Shown here piece by piece: positions 7,782 through 16,861 of a stretch of DNA of 64,000 nucleotides. The translations under genes and the position numbers were made by a program. Numbering within the stretch: the stretch's first letter is position 1; each line of letters starts with the position of its first letter. Source of the stretch: an uncultured Collinsella sp. (GTDB taxonomy: Bacteria > Actinomycetota > Coriobacteriia > Coriobacteriales > Coriobacteriaceae); assembly GCA_937923795.1 (NCBI GenBank), contig CALDWI010000012.1:29844-93843 (forward strand), in the 5' to 3' direction. A model generated the notes under the pieces. The model was not told the origin of the DNA and did not search any database. It saw only the letters and a program-made list of their open reading frames with translations.

Positions 7782-7822
7782 GGTATCGCGCATAGATTCG
7801 CAAGGTTGCGGCAGCCAGCGGC

Positions 7823-8800
7823 TTACTTGGCGTCGTAGGCCTCGGCATCCCACCAGTCGAGCTGGGCGATGTTGTCGCGGATGTGCTGGCAGCTCTTGTG
7901 GAAGCCCTCGAGTTCGTGCTCGGAAAGGTCGAGTGTGTAGACCTCCTCGACGCCCTCGGCACCGATCACGCACGGCAGGGAGGTAAAGATACCCTCCTCG
8001 CCATACTGGCCGGTCATAAGCGTAGAGGCCGAAAGCACGGCGTGCTCGTTGTGCAGCACAGCGGCGCAGACGCGCGCGGCGGAGTTGGCAACGGCGTACT
8101 CGGTGCACTGCTTGCCCTGGTAGGTCACATAGCCGCCCTTGCGTGCAAGCTCCTCGACCTCCATGTGGTCGAAGGCGTACTTGTCGGGGTTCTCGGCCTG
8201 AAGCTCGTTGAGGTTTTTGCCGGCGATGGTTGCGGCCTTAAAGGCAGCAAGCTGGCTAAAGCCGTGCTCGCCGATCATGTAGGCGTCGATGGACTTGGGG
8301 CTCACGCCGACCTTCTTGGAGATCTCGGTGCGCAGGCGGGCGGAGTCCAGACCGCAGCCCGAGCCGATGATCTTCTTGGGATCGTAGCCGGTCAGGTGCC
8401 ACAGCTCGGTGCACACGACGTCGCAGGGGTTGGAGATACTCACGAAGATGCCGTCAAAGCCGGCGTCGACGATGCGCTTGGCAAAGGAGCGGGCGGCGTC
8501 GGTGGTAAAGAACAACTCGCCGTCGCGGTTGCCGGCGGCCAGCGCGACCTTGCCGGCAGCGTTGACGATGACGTCGCAGCAGGCCAGCTCCTCGTAGTGG
8601 TCGTAGCAGTTGACGATCTTGGTGTTGTACGGGACAAACGAAAGGGAGTCGCGCAGGTCCTGGACCTCGGACGTCACCTTGGCCTCGTTGATATCGCACA
8701 GGTACAGCTCATCGGCAATGCCCTGCATGAGCAGGCTGTTGGCGACATGTGCTCCTACGTGGCCCTGGCCGACCACACCGATCTTACGCGTCTGGTACAT
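7823..8800 (-). CDS. L-lactate / L-2-hydroxyacid (HicDH-like) dehydrogenase
   Basis: A 325-residue NAD-dependent dehydrogenase of the LDH/MDH family. The Rossmann loop is GVVGQGHVGAHVANSL, the substrate-binding region is ISNPCDVVC, and the catalytic His lies in MIGEHGFSQ. The block ARKGGYVTYQGKQCTEYAVA resembles lactobacillar L-2-hydroxyisocaproate dehydrogenase more than classical LDH, so it may reduce branched 2-oxoacids as well as or instead of pyruvate. The start at 8800 was chosen because GAAAGGATACGTAT precedes the ATG; the frame runs open to 8893, but that extension has no ribosome site. It is monocistronic and converges on the SIS gene. Confidence 0.9.
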   Translation of the reverse strand: MYQTRKIGVVGQGHVGAHVANSLLMQGIADELYLCDINEAKVTSEVQDLRDSLSFVPYNTKIVNCYDHYEELACCDVIVNAAGKVALAAGNRDGELFFTTDAARSFAKRIVDAGFDGIFVSISNPCDVVCTELWHLTGYDPKKIIGSGCGLDSARLRTEISKKVGVSPKSIDAYMIGEHGFSQLAAFKAATIAGKNLNELQAENPDKYAFDHMEVEELARKGGYVTYQGKQCTEYAVANSAARVCAAVLHNEHAVLSASTLMTGQYGEEGIFTSLPCVIGAEGVEEVYTLDLSEHELEGFHKSCQHIRDNIAQLDWWDAEAYDAK

Positions 8801-9010
8801 ATACGTATCCTTTCGGCCGAGTTTTTCGCGTCGAACCATTGTAGCGTCCTGCTGCCACTTTGCTAGGCTAAAGCGCCGTAGATTTTTGGACATGCCTTAA
8901 TCTCTACTTTTGGAGTGATTTGGGCCGCTGACGGCATCGCTGGGCGATGTGCTCGCGCGGATGGGGCCGGTCGTTGTACCATAGCTGCAACTGACTCGTA
9001 AGGAGCATCC

Positions 9011-9937
9011 ATGCCCATTCGCATTCCCGACGCCCTCCCTGCCGCCGCGCAGCTCGAGAGCGAGAACATCTTTGTCATGACCGAGTACCGCGCGCTGCAC
9101 CAGGACATCCGTCCGCTGCGCGTGCTCATCCTCAACCTCATGCCCACCAAGATCGCTACCGAGACGCAGATCATGCGCAAGCTCTCCAACACGCCGCTGC
9201 AGGTGGAGGTGGACCTGCTGCGCACGAAAACGCACGAGGCCACGCACGTGAGCGCCGGCCACCTGGAGACGTTCTATCGCACGTTCGACGACATCCGCGA
9301 CATCCACTACGACGGCCTGATCATCACGGGCGCGCCGGTGGAACAGATGCCGTTCGAGGAGGTCGACTACTGGCCCGAGCTCTGCCAGATCATGGATTGG
9401 TCCACCACGCACGTGCACTCCACGCTGCACATTTGTTGGGGCGCGCAGGCCGGTCTATACCATCATTACGGTATCCAGAAGTACGACCTACCGGCAAAGG
9501 CGAGTGGCGTATTTGAGCATTATCTGGTGAAGCCGCAAAGCCCGCTGGTCCGCGGCTTTGACGACCGTTTCTATGCCGTGCACTCGCGCAACACCGATGT
9601 GCGCCGCGAGGACGTGGAGGCCGAGCCGCAGCTTGAGGTTGTGGCCGTGTCTGACGAGGTTGGCCTGTACATCGTCAAGTCGACCGACAGCCGTCGCTTC
9701 TTTGTATTTGGCCACCCCGAGTACGATACCGACACGCTGCGCCTGGAGTACGAGCGCGACGTGAAGCGCGGCCTCAATCCTCAGGTGCCGGCGCATTACT
9801 TCCCGGGCGACGACCCCACCGCCGAGCCGCGCAACGTCTGGCGCAGCCAGGCTCAGCTGTTCTACACCAACTGGCTCAACTACTACGTCTACCAGACCAC
9901 GCCCTACGACCTGGCCCGCGCCGGCGAGGAGCACTAG
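9011..9937 (+). CDS. metA: Homoserine O-acyltransferase (MetA family, acetyl-CoA type predicted)
   Basis: A 308-residue MetA-family enzyme that activates homoserine for methionine synthesis. The catalytic Cys is residue 142 (HICWGAQAG), and His235 and Glu237 are in FGHPEYD, exactly the family positions. Residue 111 is Glu (ITGAPVEQM). Work on this family links Glu111 to acetyl-CoA use and Gly111 to succinyl-CoA use, so acetyl transfer is predicted despite the usual succinyltransferase annotation. AAGGAG precedes ATG 9011. The gene stands alone between a divergent dehydrogenase gene and the convergent folate gene. Confidence 0.95.
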   Translation: MPIRIPDALPAAAQLESENIFVMTEYRALHQDIRPLRVLILNLMPTKIATETQIMRKLSNTPLQVEVDLLRTKTHEATHVSAGHLETFYRTFDDIRDIHYDGLIITGAPVEQMPFEEVDYWPELCQIMDWSTTHVHSTLHICWGAQAGLYHHYGIQKYDLPAKASGVFEHYLVKPQSPLVRGFDDRFYAVHSRNTDVRREDVEAEPQLEVVAVSDEVGLYIVKSTDSRRFFVFGHPEYDTDTLRLEYERDVKRGLNPQVPAHYFPGDDPTAEPRNVWRSQAQLFYTNWLNYYVYQTTPYDLARAGEEH

Positions 9938-9961
9938 GCCTGTCGGGAGGTGCGCCAGTCG

Positions 9962-10558
9962 TTAGGCGCTGACGATGCGGGGCAGCGGCAGGTCGTGGGC
10001 GTCGGTGGGAACGTGGCCGACGCGCTGTTCGTCAAAGGCGATGCCGATGATCTGACATGTGGCCGAAAGCGTGGGTAGGTAGCGGTCGTAGCAACCGCCG
10101 CCGTAGCCCAGGCGCGCGCCGGTTTGGTCGAAGGCCACGAGCGGCACGATAATCATGTCGAGAACATCGGCAGGCACGATAGGGAAGCGATCGCTGTCGA
10201 TGTCCATGGCCGTGAAGGCCCGCGTGGGGTGGGCGATAAACGGAGCCTCGGACGCATCGTCGACAGCAACTGCCCGCATGCACATGCGCTGGCCACAAGC
10301 TGTGGCTTCGGCTGCCGAGAGCATGCACGGATAGGCCACGCGCCAGTCGCGTTTGGCGGCCGCTGCGGTTAACGCGGCTGAGTCGACTTCGGAACCCATC
10401 GCGGCATAGACGGCAACGGTGTGCGGTGCCGCGGGATCCGAGCGACCCAGTCGCTCAACAAGCCGCGCACAGATAACGGCAGACTTCGCTGCCCGCAAGT
10501 CCAAATCAAGAGCATCGCGCCGAGCAATCACCGCCCGCCGCAACTCAGCCTTGTCCAT
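9962..10558 (-). CDS. 5-formyltetrahydrofolate cyclo-ligase
   Basis: A 198-residue enzyme that converts 5-formyl-THF to 5,10-methenyl-THF with ATP and so returns stored folate to the one-carbon pool. The C-terminal part shows the family signature: DMIIVPLVAFDQTGARLGYG followed by GGCYDRYL. The N-terminal Lys/Arg-rich helix (MDKAELRRAVIARRD) is also typical. The ATG at 10558 was preferred over an in-frame TTG at 10585, which overlaps the 44-nt repeat; GAGAGAGGG lies upstream of the ATG. It converges on metA with only 24 bases between stops and no obvious terminator. Confidence 0.92.
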   Translation of the reverse strand: MDKAELRRAVIARRDALDLDLRAAKSAVICARLVERLGRSDPAAPHTVAVYAAMGSEVDSAALTAAAAKRDWRVAYPCMLSAAEATACGQRMCMRAVAVDDASEAPFIAHPTRAFTAMDIDSDRFPIVPADVLDMIIVPLVAFDQTGARLGYGGGCYDRYLPTLSATCQIIGIAFDEQRVGHVPTDAHDLPLPRIVSA

Positions 10559-10576
10559 CCCGGCCCTCTCTCCCAA

Positions 10577-10621
10577 ACCTACCAAAAAGGGACAGGTTTA
10601 TTTTGGCAGGTTTTATCTGGG
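10577..10621 (-). repeat. 44-nt palindromic intergenic repeat, copy 3 (reverse)
   Basis: ACCTACCAAAAAGGGACAGG at the left and TTTTATCTGGG at the right are the reverse complement of the copies at 520 and 2653. It lies immediately upstream of the cyclo-ligase gene, as copy 1 lies upstream of the HAD gene. Confidence 0.8.
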
Positions 10622-10691
10622 TAAACAGCAAAAACAACCACGAAGGGGACACATGCACCTTCGTGGCGGTCTGTGCTGTGATGGGCGTCTG

Positions 10692-10847
10692 CGGCGGTTT
10701 GTCTCGATCTGTAACAGTAACTCGGCAAAATTGGACTTAGATGTTACAGATTGAGACAAAGAGCTGGTGCCGTTCGGGAACGTCTCGATCTGTAACATCT
10801 GGAGCCGATATTGCCGTCTAGATGTTACAGATCGAGACAAACCGCCG
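10692..10847. repeat. Nested inverted-repeat array
   Basis: Outer perfect 25-nt arms lie at 10692-10716 and 10823-10847 (CGGCGG-TTTGTCTCGATC... and its complement). Two further inner arms, TGTTACAGATTGAGACAAA (10743-10761) and GTCTCGATCTGTAACATCT (10782-10800), give four alternating copies of one 19-nt word. It can fold as one long cruciform or as two side-by-side hairpins. The remainder of the gap 10559-10925 holds a hairpin CCACGAAGG...CCTTCGTGG (10639-10663) and no gene. Confidence 0.8.
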
Positions 10848-10881
10848 CGGTGGGCTGCGCCGCCTCGCCCAAGCCGCAGAA

Positions 10882-10920
10882 AAAGGTAGATTTTCAGGCA
10901 TGTCCTAAAAATCTACCTTT
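10882..10920 (-). terminator. Terminator-like hairpin after the M16C peptidase gene
   Basis: AAAGGTAGATTTT pairs with AAAATCTACCTTT around a short loop. It begins 6 bases beyond the stop codon of the minus-strand peptidase gene. The stem is AT-rich for a terminator. Confidence 0.5.
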
Positions 10921-10925
10921 GTGCA

Positions 10926-13900
10926 TTAGCCCAGCAGGTCGATGACGTTAAAGCCGACGTTGCTCTTGGCGATGACGTCTCGGCCGCCAAAGACGCAGGT
11001 GGGCGACTCGGCTGCGATGCGCGTCACGTCGGCGCCGAGCGAGCGCAGCTCACCGGGCGTGGCGGCGAGCATCTGGGCGCGACGCTCCTCGCGCGCATGC
11101 GGATCGAGCCCGGCCAGGTAGGTCGTGTTGCGGCGCTTGGTGAGCGCGTACGGCTTCACCGGCGCGTCCATGCCGCTCACGCAGCTCACAATAAAGCCCT
11201 CAAAGGCGCCCTCGTCGGGCTCAAAGCTGCCAAGCCATGCGCCCGCGCGCTCCACGCGCTCAATCGAAGGATCGATCGCCGGGTCGCGGTAGGTGTAGAA
11301 CGCCGTCTGGCGCTCGCCGGCTGTGCGGAATCCGCAGCCGTACGCACCGCCCTTCACGCGAATCTCGTTCCACAGGTAATCGTAGGAGAGCGCGTTGGCA
11401 GCCACGGCCCAAGCGCCTGTCACGTCAATGCCCAGGCGACGCGGATCGCACGCACGCGCGGCAAAGCAGATGTCGCTGGGGATCACGAAAGCCTCGTGGC
11501 GGTCGCACGGCGTCGGCACCGCGAGCGCGCCGCGGTCGGCACCATCGCCCGCACCCAGCCCCAGGTCACCCGCGGCATCCCAGTACGCGTCAAAGTCCTC
11601 GTCGCTGCCGGTAAAGCTCGCCATGCAGCCGTCGGCCACAAAGATGCGGCCTGCCAGCTCGGCAAGCTTGGTACGCAGCCCGTCCACGCGCTCGTCAAAG
11701 TGCTCGAGCAAATCGCGCAGGAACAGGTAGAAGTCTACGCCCGAGAGCTGCTCACGCACCACGGCCGAAGGCGAGCTGTAGCTCATCGCGCGACCGAGCG
11801 CCGCCGAGTGGCCGTTGTTGATAAAGCCCTGCTCAAGCCCAATGCGAATTTGCGTGAGCACGTCGCGCATGCGGTCGGCGTCGGCGTCTGCCAAAAGCGT
11901 GCTCGACCATACCTCGCGCGGCAGACTCGCCAGTGCATCGATCTTCTCGGACAGGGCGCCGGCGCTCACCAGCAGGTAGGGGCGCACGCCGTCTACTTCG
12001 GGCTGCGTCATGACTTCGGTCGTAAAGCTCAAAAAGCCGAGCTTGCCAGCGAGCAAGTTGTCGAGTTCCTCGGCCGAGTGCTCGCGCGTGGGCAGCTGCT
12101 TAAGCAGGCGGCAGAGCAGTGTCACATAGGGCAGGTCCTCAAACGCGACGCAGCTCAGGTCGAAATACTGCATGGCGTAGGCCAGACGGTTGGTGGGGAT
12201 GTCGTGGCGCAGGCAGGGGATGGGCGTGGTCGTGTCTACGACCAGCGGCGGCTCGGGGCGCGCCTCGCCAATGTCGGACACGCGCAGGCGCGGCAGCGTG
12301 GCCTTGGCCTCGGGCGTGTCTTCTGCCTCCTGCGCGGCACGCAGCGCGGCCGTGCGCTCGACCACGTCGGCCAGCTCGGCATCGGTCATGGCATCGCGCT
12401 TGGCTGCCAGCTCGGCGGCTTCGGCACCCTCCGAACCCTCGGCGGCGTCCACCGGCACCAGCTCGACCAGTGCCATGTGGTCGTTTTCCAGCACCAGCTC
12501 GCGCAGCAGGTCCTCAAAATAGCTGCCGTCCAGCTCGCTGCGCAGCTCCTCGTACACCGGGCCGTACTTGAGCGCCAGCGTCGCGGCGTCGTCATCGTAG
12601 AGCCACGTGCTCAGCGCGTCGCACGCAATGGCCACGCCGTCGGCGATGCCGTAGTCGCGCTGACGCAGGTCGTATTCGTTGCTGCTGATGATGGCTTCCA
12701 GGCGCTCGCGCGGAACGCCATGCTCGCATAGGTCGCGGCAGGCGTCCTGGAACACGCGGCGCAGCTCGCGCGCCACGCCGGGCTGTGCGTTTTGCAGCAT
12801 GATGAGCTCGTAGGGCTGCAGGCTCTCGGCCGCGGTGTAGCTCACCACGTTGCCGCCCATGCCGGCGGCCAGAATGGCCTTCTTAACTGGCGCTTCGTTG
12901 GAGCCCAGCAGTGCCTCAAACAGGATATCTGCTGCGATCGTGCGTTTGCGGTCGAGCGCGCTGCCCAGCACAAGACCCAGGCCCACCAGGGCGTTCTCGG
13001 GCGTGGTAGCCATCTCAACGCGCTTGTACTCGCAGGTCACGGGCGCCTGCACGCCCAGCGGATTGGGCGCCATCGTGGACGGGTCCTCGCCGGCGGCGAC
13101 GGCAGCGTCCATGCGGCGGCTCGCGGCACTCGGCTGCGACAGATAGCGCTCGTCCAAAAAGGCCAGGGCGCGGTCCACGTCCAGGTCGCCGTAGAGCGTT
13201 ATATAAGAGTTGGAAGGATTGTAGTGGCGCGCGTGCGTGTCCAGGAACTGCTCGTAGGTGAGCGCGGGAATCGCGCGCGGGTCGCCACCGCTCTCGTGTG
13301 CATAGGCGGTGTCGGGGTAGAGCGCGGCGTTGACGGCGTCGTCCAGCACACTCATGGGGTCGGACAGCGCACCCTTCATCTCGTTGAACACCACGCCGTT
13401 ATAGCGCAGCGTGCCCTCGCGCAGGCTCGCGGAGCCGCCGTCGCCCTCGCCCTCGACGCTCTCCGGCAGGTCCAGCTCGTAGTGCCAGCCCTCCTGCTCA
13501 AAAATGGTGGGCTTGGTATAGATGGCCGGGTTGAACACCGCGTCCAGGTACACGTCCATCAGGTTGTACAGATCCTGCTCGTTGGTGGTGGCAACGGGGT
13601 AGATGGTCTTGTCGGGGTAGGTCATGGCGTTGAGAAACGTCTGCATGGAGCTCTTGATCAGATCGACAAACGGCTCCTTGACGGGGAACTTAGCCGATCC
13701 GCACAGCACCGAGTGCTCAAGAATATGGAACACGCCGGTGGAATCGGCCGGCGGCGTCTTAAAGCCAATGGCAAAGGCCTTGTTTTCGTCGTCGCATGCC
13801 AGGTACAGCAGGCGAGCGCCCGAGGCGGTGTGGCGCAGCACGTAGGCGTCCGAGTCGAGCTCGGGCACGGTCTCGCGGCGCTCGACGGCAAAGCCGTGGC

Positions 13901-13964
13901 AGGTAGTGCCGGGCACTAGCAGTGCGGCGGCAGCGGCGCGCGGGTCGGTTGAGGTAGCGGGCAT
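10926..13964 (-). CDS. M16C metallopeptidase (insulinase/presequence-protease type)
   Basis: A 1012-residue peptidase with the inverted zinc motif HxxEH in HILEHSVLCGS near residue 80. Its distal zinc ligand region (about 75 residues later) falls in the EMKGA stretch, and the C-terminal half carries the RVKGGAYGCG motif typical of M16C. Length agrees with the single-chain Cym1/PreP-like branch, which forms a closed chamber that degrades short peptides. The ATG at 13964 has AAAGGAG 6 bases upstream; the frame runs open upstream to 14222 but through repeats. No signal peptide is visible, so cytoplasmic peptide clearance is likely. Confidence 0.93.
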   Translation of the reverse strand: MPATSTDPRAAAAALLVPGTTCHGFAVERRETVPELDSDAYVLRHTASGARLLYLACDDENKAFAIGFKTPPADSTGVFHILEHSVLCGSAKFPVKEPFVDLIKSSMQTFLNAMTYPDKTIYPVATTNEQDLYNLMDVYLDAVFNPAIYTKPTIFEQEGWHYELDLPESVEGEGDGGSASLREGTLRYNGVVFNEMKGALSDPMSVLDDAVNAALYPDTAYAHESGGDPRAIPALTYEQFLDTHARHYNPSNSYITLYGDLDVDRALAFLDERYLSQPSAASRRMDAAVAAGEDPSTMAPNPLGVQAPVTCEYKRVEMATTPENALVGLGLVLGSALDRKRTIAADILFEALLGSNEAPVKKAILAAGMGGNVVSYTAAESLQPYELIMLQNAQPGVARELRRVFQDACRDLCEHGVPRERLEAIISSNEYDLRQRDYGIADGVAIACDALSTWLYDDDAATLALKYGPVYEELRSELDGSYFEDLLRELVLENDHMALVELVPVDAAEGSEGAEAAELAAKRDAMTDAELADVVERTAALRAAQEAEDTPEAKATLPRLRVSDIGEARPEPPLVVDTTTPIPCLRHDIPTNRLAYAMQYFDLSCVAFEDLPYVTLLCRLLKQLPTREHSAEELDNLLAGKLGFLSFTTEVMTQPEVDGVRPYLLVSAGALSEKIDALASLPREVWSSTLLADADADRMRDVLTQIRIGLEQGFINNGHSAALGRAMSYSSPSAVVREQLSGVDFYLFLRDLLEHFDERVDGLRTKLAELAGRIFVADGCMASFTGSDEDFDAYWDAAGDLGLGAGDGADRGALAVPTPCDRHEAFVIPSDICFAARACDPRRLGIDVTGAWAVAANALSYDYLWNEIRVKGGAYGCGFRTAGERQTAFYTYRDPAIDPSIERVERAGAWLGSFEPDEGAFEGFIVSCVSGMDAPVKPYALTKRRNTTYLAGLDPHAREERRAQMLAATPGELRSLGADVTRIAAESPTCVFGGRDVIAKSNVGFNVIDLLG

Positions 13965-14128
13965 ATGCAGTCTCCTTTGACGCCCCAGCGGGGGCGAATC
14001 GAGTCGAATCCTCGAGAGTATACCCATATGGGGCCGCGGCTCTGCGGCGAACTGAAGACGATGCTGGCGGATTGGGCATAGGTCCCGCGTGCCCGCCGCA
14101 CGAGCGTGGAAAATTGGACACTCGCCAA

Positions 14129-14278
14129 ACGAGAGTGGATATTCGGACGGACGAGCGAGGATTTCCGGATACCTATCGAACGAGAGTGGATATTTGGACG
14201 GAATCTGCCGCAAAAGCCCCAAAAACCGTCCAAATATCCACTCTCGATATCCGACCGTCCGAAAATCCTCGCTCGTCC
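14129..14278. repeat. Long imperfect hairpin with internal direct repeat
   Basis: GGACGAGCGAGGATTT (14149-14164) pairs with 14263-14278, and GAGAGTGGATATTTGGACGG (14182-14201) pairs perfectly over 20 bases with 14226-14245. A near-identical direct copy of the second arm, GAGAGTGGATATTCGGACGG, lies at 14131-14150. The loop is about 24 bases. No coding sequence is apparent in 13965-14587. Confidence 0.8.
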
Positions 14279-14454
14279 ATCACTCGCGTATCTCTCGTCT
14301 CTCATTCGTCTCCAATATGAGAGATGACAGGAAGATGAGAGAAAAATATGAGAGATAACTGAGCGGCAAAGAGACAGGCAATCATGGTATTGTCTCAATA
14401 CCGATTGTTCTACCAGCAAAAATATGTATAAATGAAGCAAATGGTAGACATTTC

Positions 14455-14530
14455 ATCTCTCATCTATCTCTCTATCTCTAAGCCGAGAGATAGAGAGATA
14501 GATGAGAGATAATTACGAGAGATAACTGAG
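14455..14530 (+). promoter_or_regulatory. 25-bp perfect hairpin and repeated GAGAGAT boxes upstream of the AlbA_2 gene
   Basis: 14455-14479 and 14486-14510 are perfectly complementary 25-nt arms around AAGCCG, built of repeated ATCTCTC words. The 14-mer GAGAGATAACTGAG occurs at 14350-14363 and again at 14517-14530, and further TATGAGAG words are scattered from 14316 on. The stretch ends 57 bases before the AlbA_2/ATPase start. Repeated words of one kind before a DNA-binding protein suggest autoregulation. Confidence 0.6.
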
Positions 14531-14587
14531 AGACGAGGGAAATCTATCCGCGGCATTCTCCGCAGGACCGAGCGAAAGGACGTGCAG

Positions 14588-16054
14588 ATGAACGAAAACG
14601 AGCTGACCGGTCTGCTTGAGTCTTTAAGGCGTATGGGCTCGGATGATCTTAACGTCGAAGTGAAGGAGAGCGCCACGACGCTTTCCCGCGATGTGTGGGA
14701 AACGGTGAGCGCATTCGCGAACACTGCCGGCGGAATTATCGTGCTCGGAGTGAGTGAGCGCGCAGGTTTTGTCCCGGTTGAGAACTTCGAGATCGAGAAA
14801 GTGCTCAACCAATTTGTGTCAGGCATGGGTGATGCGGGCGGTCGAGGAAAGCTGGCCAATCCGCCTAAATACACGATCGAGCGAGTGGAGCTTCAGGGCG
14901 TCATCGTTCTCGTCATTACGATTGAGGAGCTCGACCCGTCGAGCAAGCCCTGCTATGTCATAGAGCGGGGCGCCCAGGGCGGCAGCTACAAGCGCATCGA
15001 TGACAAAGATGTGCCGCTTTCATCGACCGAGGTGCTCGCATTGGCGTCATACGGTCGAGCGACTCCGAGCGATCGCGACGCGGTGGCGGGTGCGGGCGCG
15101 GACAATCTCGACGAGACGCTGGTCGACCGTACGATAGATCGGGCTTTCTCGTTGACGCCCCGGGCAATGCGAGGCGCGCCGGACAAACAAACGAAGCTGG
15201 AGCGCCTAAATATCCTTGATTCCCAGGGCAATGTCACCAAGGCTGGACTCCTAGTTGTGGGCACCTACCCTCAGCAGTTCTATCCCAAGCTCTTCATTGA
15301 CGTGGCTGTCCATGCGGGAACTCAGAAGGGCATGGCGGGGTCGCTGAGATTCATGGACCGCACGATCTGTGAGGGAACGTTGGGCGAGATGATCTCGGAT
15401 GCCGTCGCAGCCGTCGCCAAGAATTTGCGGCGAACCTCGACCGTCCAAGGCGTCTCGCGTGTCGACTCGCTTGAGATTCCCGAGGAGGTTCTGCGCGAGG
15501 CAATCGCCAACGCCGTAATCCATCGAGAATACGGGGATCGGTTCTGTGGACAATCGATTGCCGTCGACGTCTTTGACGATCGTGTCGAGGTGACGAATCC
15601 TGGCGGCCTTTACGGGGGAAAGACTCGCGAGAACTTGTTTGACGGCAGCTCCCGATGCCGTAACGCGACGCTTGTGAAGCTCATGTCGATTGTTCCGCTG
15701 CCGGATGGCGCAGGTTCGCCGGCTGAGGGCAATGGCTCGGGCATCCTGATGATGATCGATGCCATGCGCGCGCATGGTCTGGCCGAGCCCCTGTTCTGCC
15801 TGGGATTCGATCGGTTCAAGGTCGTACTTTACCGTTCAAAGATCGAGCCGGTCGATCATGGCGGGGGCTTAATTGTGGCGGCACTCAAACACTACGGCGA
15901 GCTGGGGACGCGTGAGCTGGCAGAACGCACGGGGCTTACAATTTCCCAGGTTAGGTCGCGCGTCAACGCGCTCATTGCTCAAGGCGAGCTTGAGCCCACG
16001 GCGCCGGCGACGAGCCGCAACCGCAAGTATCGACTGTCGGAGCGCGTGGGATAG
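14588..16054 (+). CDS. AlbA_2/ATPase-domain putative transcriptional regulator
   Basis: A 488-residue protein of the COG2865 type. Residues about 15-130 form an AlbA_2 (Schlafen-like) domain (NVEVKESATTLSRDVWETVS, NTAGGIIVLGV). The middle holds an HATPase-like region (REAIANAVIHREYGD, then VTNPGGLYGG-K and SRCRN). The C-terminal 60 residues are a winged helix (LGTRELAERTGLTISQVRSR). Such proteins are usually accessory-region regulators, and some accompany defence loci. ATG 14588 has GAAAGGA 7 bases upstream; GTG 14582 would be too close. The upstream GAGAGAT hairpin region is a probable self-target. GC content is lower than in the surrounding housekeeping genes. Confidence 0.85.
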   Translation: MNENELTGLLESLRRMGSDDLNVEVKESATTLSRDVWETVSAFANTAGGIIVLGVSERAGFVPVENFEIEKVLNQFVSGMGDAGGRGKLANPPKYTIERVELQGVIVLVITIEELDPSSKPCYVIERGAQGGSYKRIDDKDVPLSSTEVLALASYGRATPSDRDAVAGAGADNLDETLVDRTIDRAFSLTPRAMRGAPDKQTKLERLNILDSQGNVTKAGLLVVGTYPQQFYPKLFIDVAVHAGTQKGMAGSLRFMDRTICEGTLGEMISDAVAAVAKNLRRTSTVQGVSRVDSLEIPEEVLREAIANAVIHREYGDRFCGQSIAVDVFDDRVEVTNPGGLYGGKTRENLFDGSSRCRNATLVKLMSIVPLPDGAGSPAEGNGSGILMMIDAMRAHGLAEPLFCLGFDRFKVVLYRSKIEPVDHGGGLIVAALKHYGELGTRELAERTGLTISQVRSRVNALIAQGELEPTAPATSRNRKYRLSERVG

Positions 16055-16154
16055 ATGCGTTAGTGGACGAGGCGACCCAATAATCGACCCTCGATTGGCG
16101 TCCATTAAGGTAAAGCGGTTGTTGCCCAGTCGACGGTGATGCTAAAGACTCGGC

Positions 16155-16646
16155 TTACGCCGGCATGGCCCCGAACCCGTCTATCAGGAACAGCCTAAGA
16201 ACCAGCTTGATGACATTTCCCGGTTTGACTTCTGCCGCGTCAAAGACGTGGCACTCGGCGAGCTCGCTGCAGTATGCATAGATGTCGCGGATAAGGTCCG
16301 CGCCCGAGAGCGTAAACATGTAGCCTGCGTCCGAAAGCGCATTGGGCGCGGCAGGCAACTTGGCCATGTGACAGAACGTTTGCAGGTCGGGCGCCATAAC
16401 GTTCTGGTAGTCGAGGTGGCCGTTGGCATCCTGCGCGGCAAGCTCCAATTGGCGCACAAAACCCAGCGCCGCCGCTAACACAAAGCTCGGCGTAGGCGCA
16501 TTGACGTCCTGAGTGGTCGCCACAAGCCTGCCCGCCGCCTGCGTGACAAGCCAAGCGACCTCGCGCTGGCAACGCACGGCCTTGCGCGTAACCGGCTTGA
16601 TGGACGAAGAAGAAACGCTTCCCTTAGGCGGATTCGAAACAGCCAC
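16155..16646 (-). CDS. Conserved-looking hypothetical protein
   Basis: A 163-residue protein of unknown function. The N-terminus is Ser/Lys-rich and likely flexible, and the rest is mostly helical with a hydrophobic C-terminal stretch (VIKLVLRLFLIDGFGAMPA). I recognise no domain. The call rests on a good ribosome site, GGGAGG, 8 bases before the GTG start at 16646, protein-like composition and the absence of a better frame. It lies in the accessory stretch, transcribed against its neighbours. Confidence 0.6.
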   Translation of the reverse strand: MAVSNPPKGSVSSSSIKPVTRKAVRCQREVAWLVTQAAGRLVATTQDVNAPTPSFVLAAALGFVRQLELAAQDANGHLDYQNVMAPDLQTFCHMAKLPAAPNALSDAGYMFTLSGADLIRDIYAYCSELAECHVFDAAEVKPGNVIKLVLRLFLIDGFGAMPA

Positions 16647-16861
16647 AAGAACCTCCCATGAACGACCCGGCCCAACAAGCCCGGATGAAACACGTGCTAC
16701 ATCAGTATACAGGGAAGTGGGGTAGCGGGGTACAAGCGCGCCAGCGGCAAACCGAGAGCATCAACGATGTGCCGATCGCGGAATGAGATCTCGTAATAAT
16801 TGACTCTCGACCATATTATTGAGGGGTATGACTCGCATTCGTATGGTTGTAGGTGCTGGCG

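Noticed and set aside
8801..8893. N-terminal extension of the lactate dehydrogenase
   Set aside because: The extension lacks family similarity, and the internal ATG at 8800 has a clear ribosome site and the expected Rossmann start.
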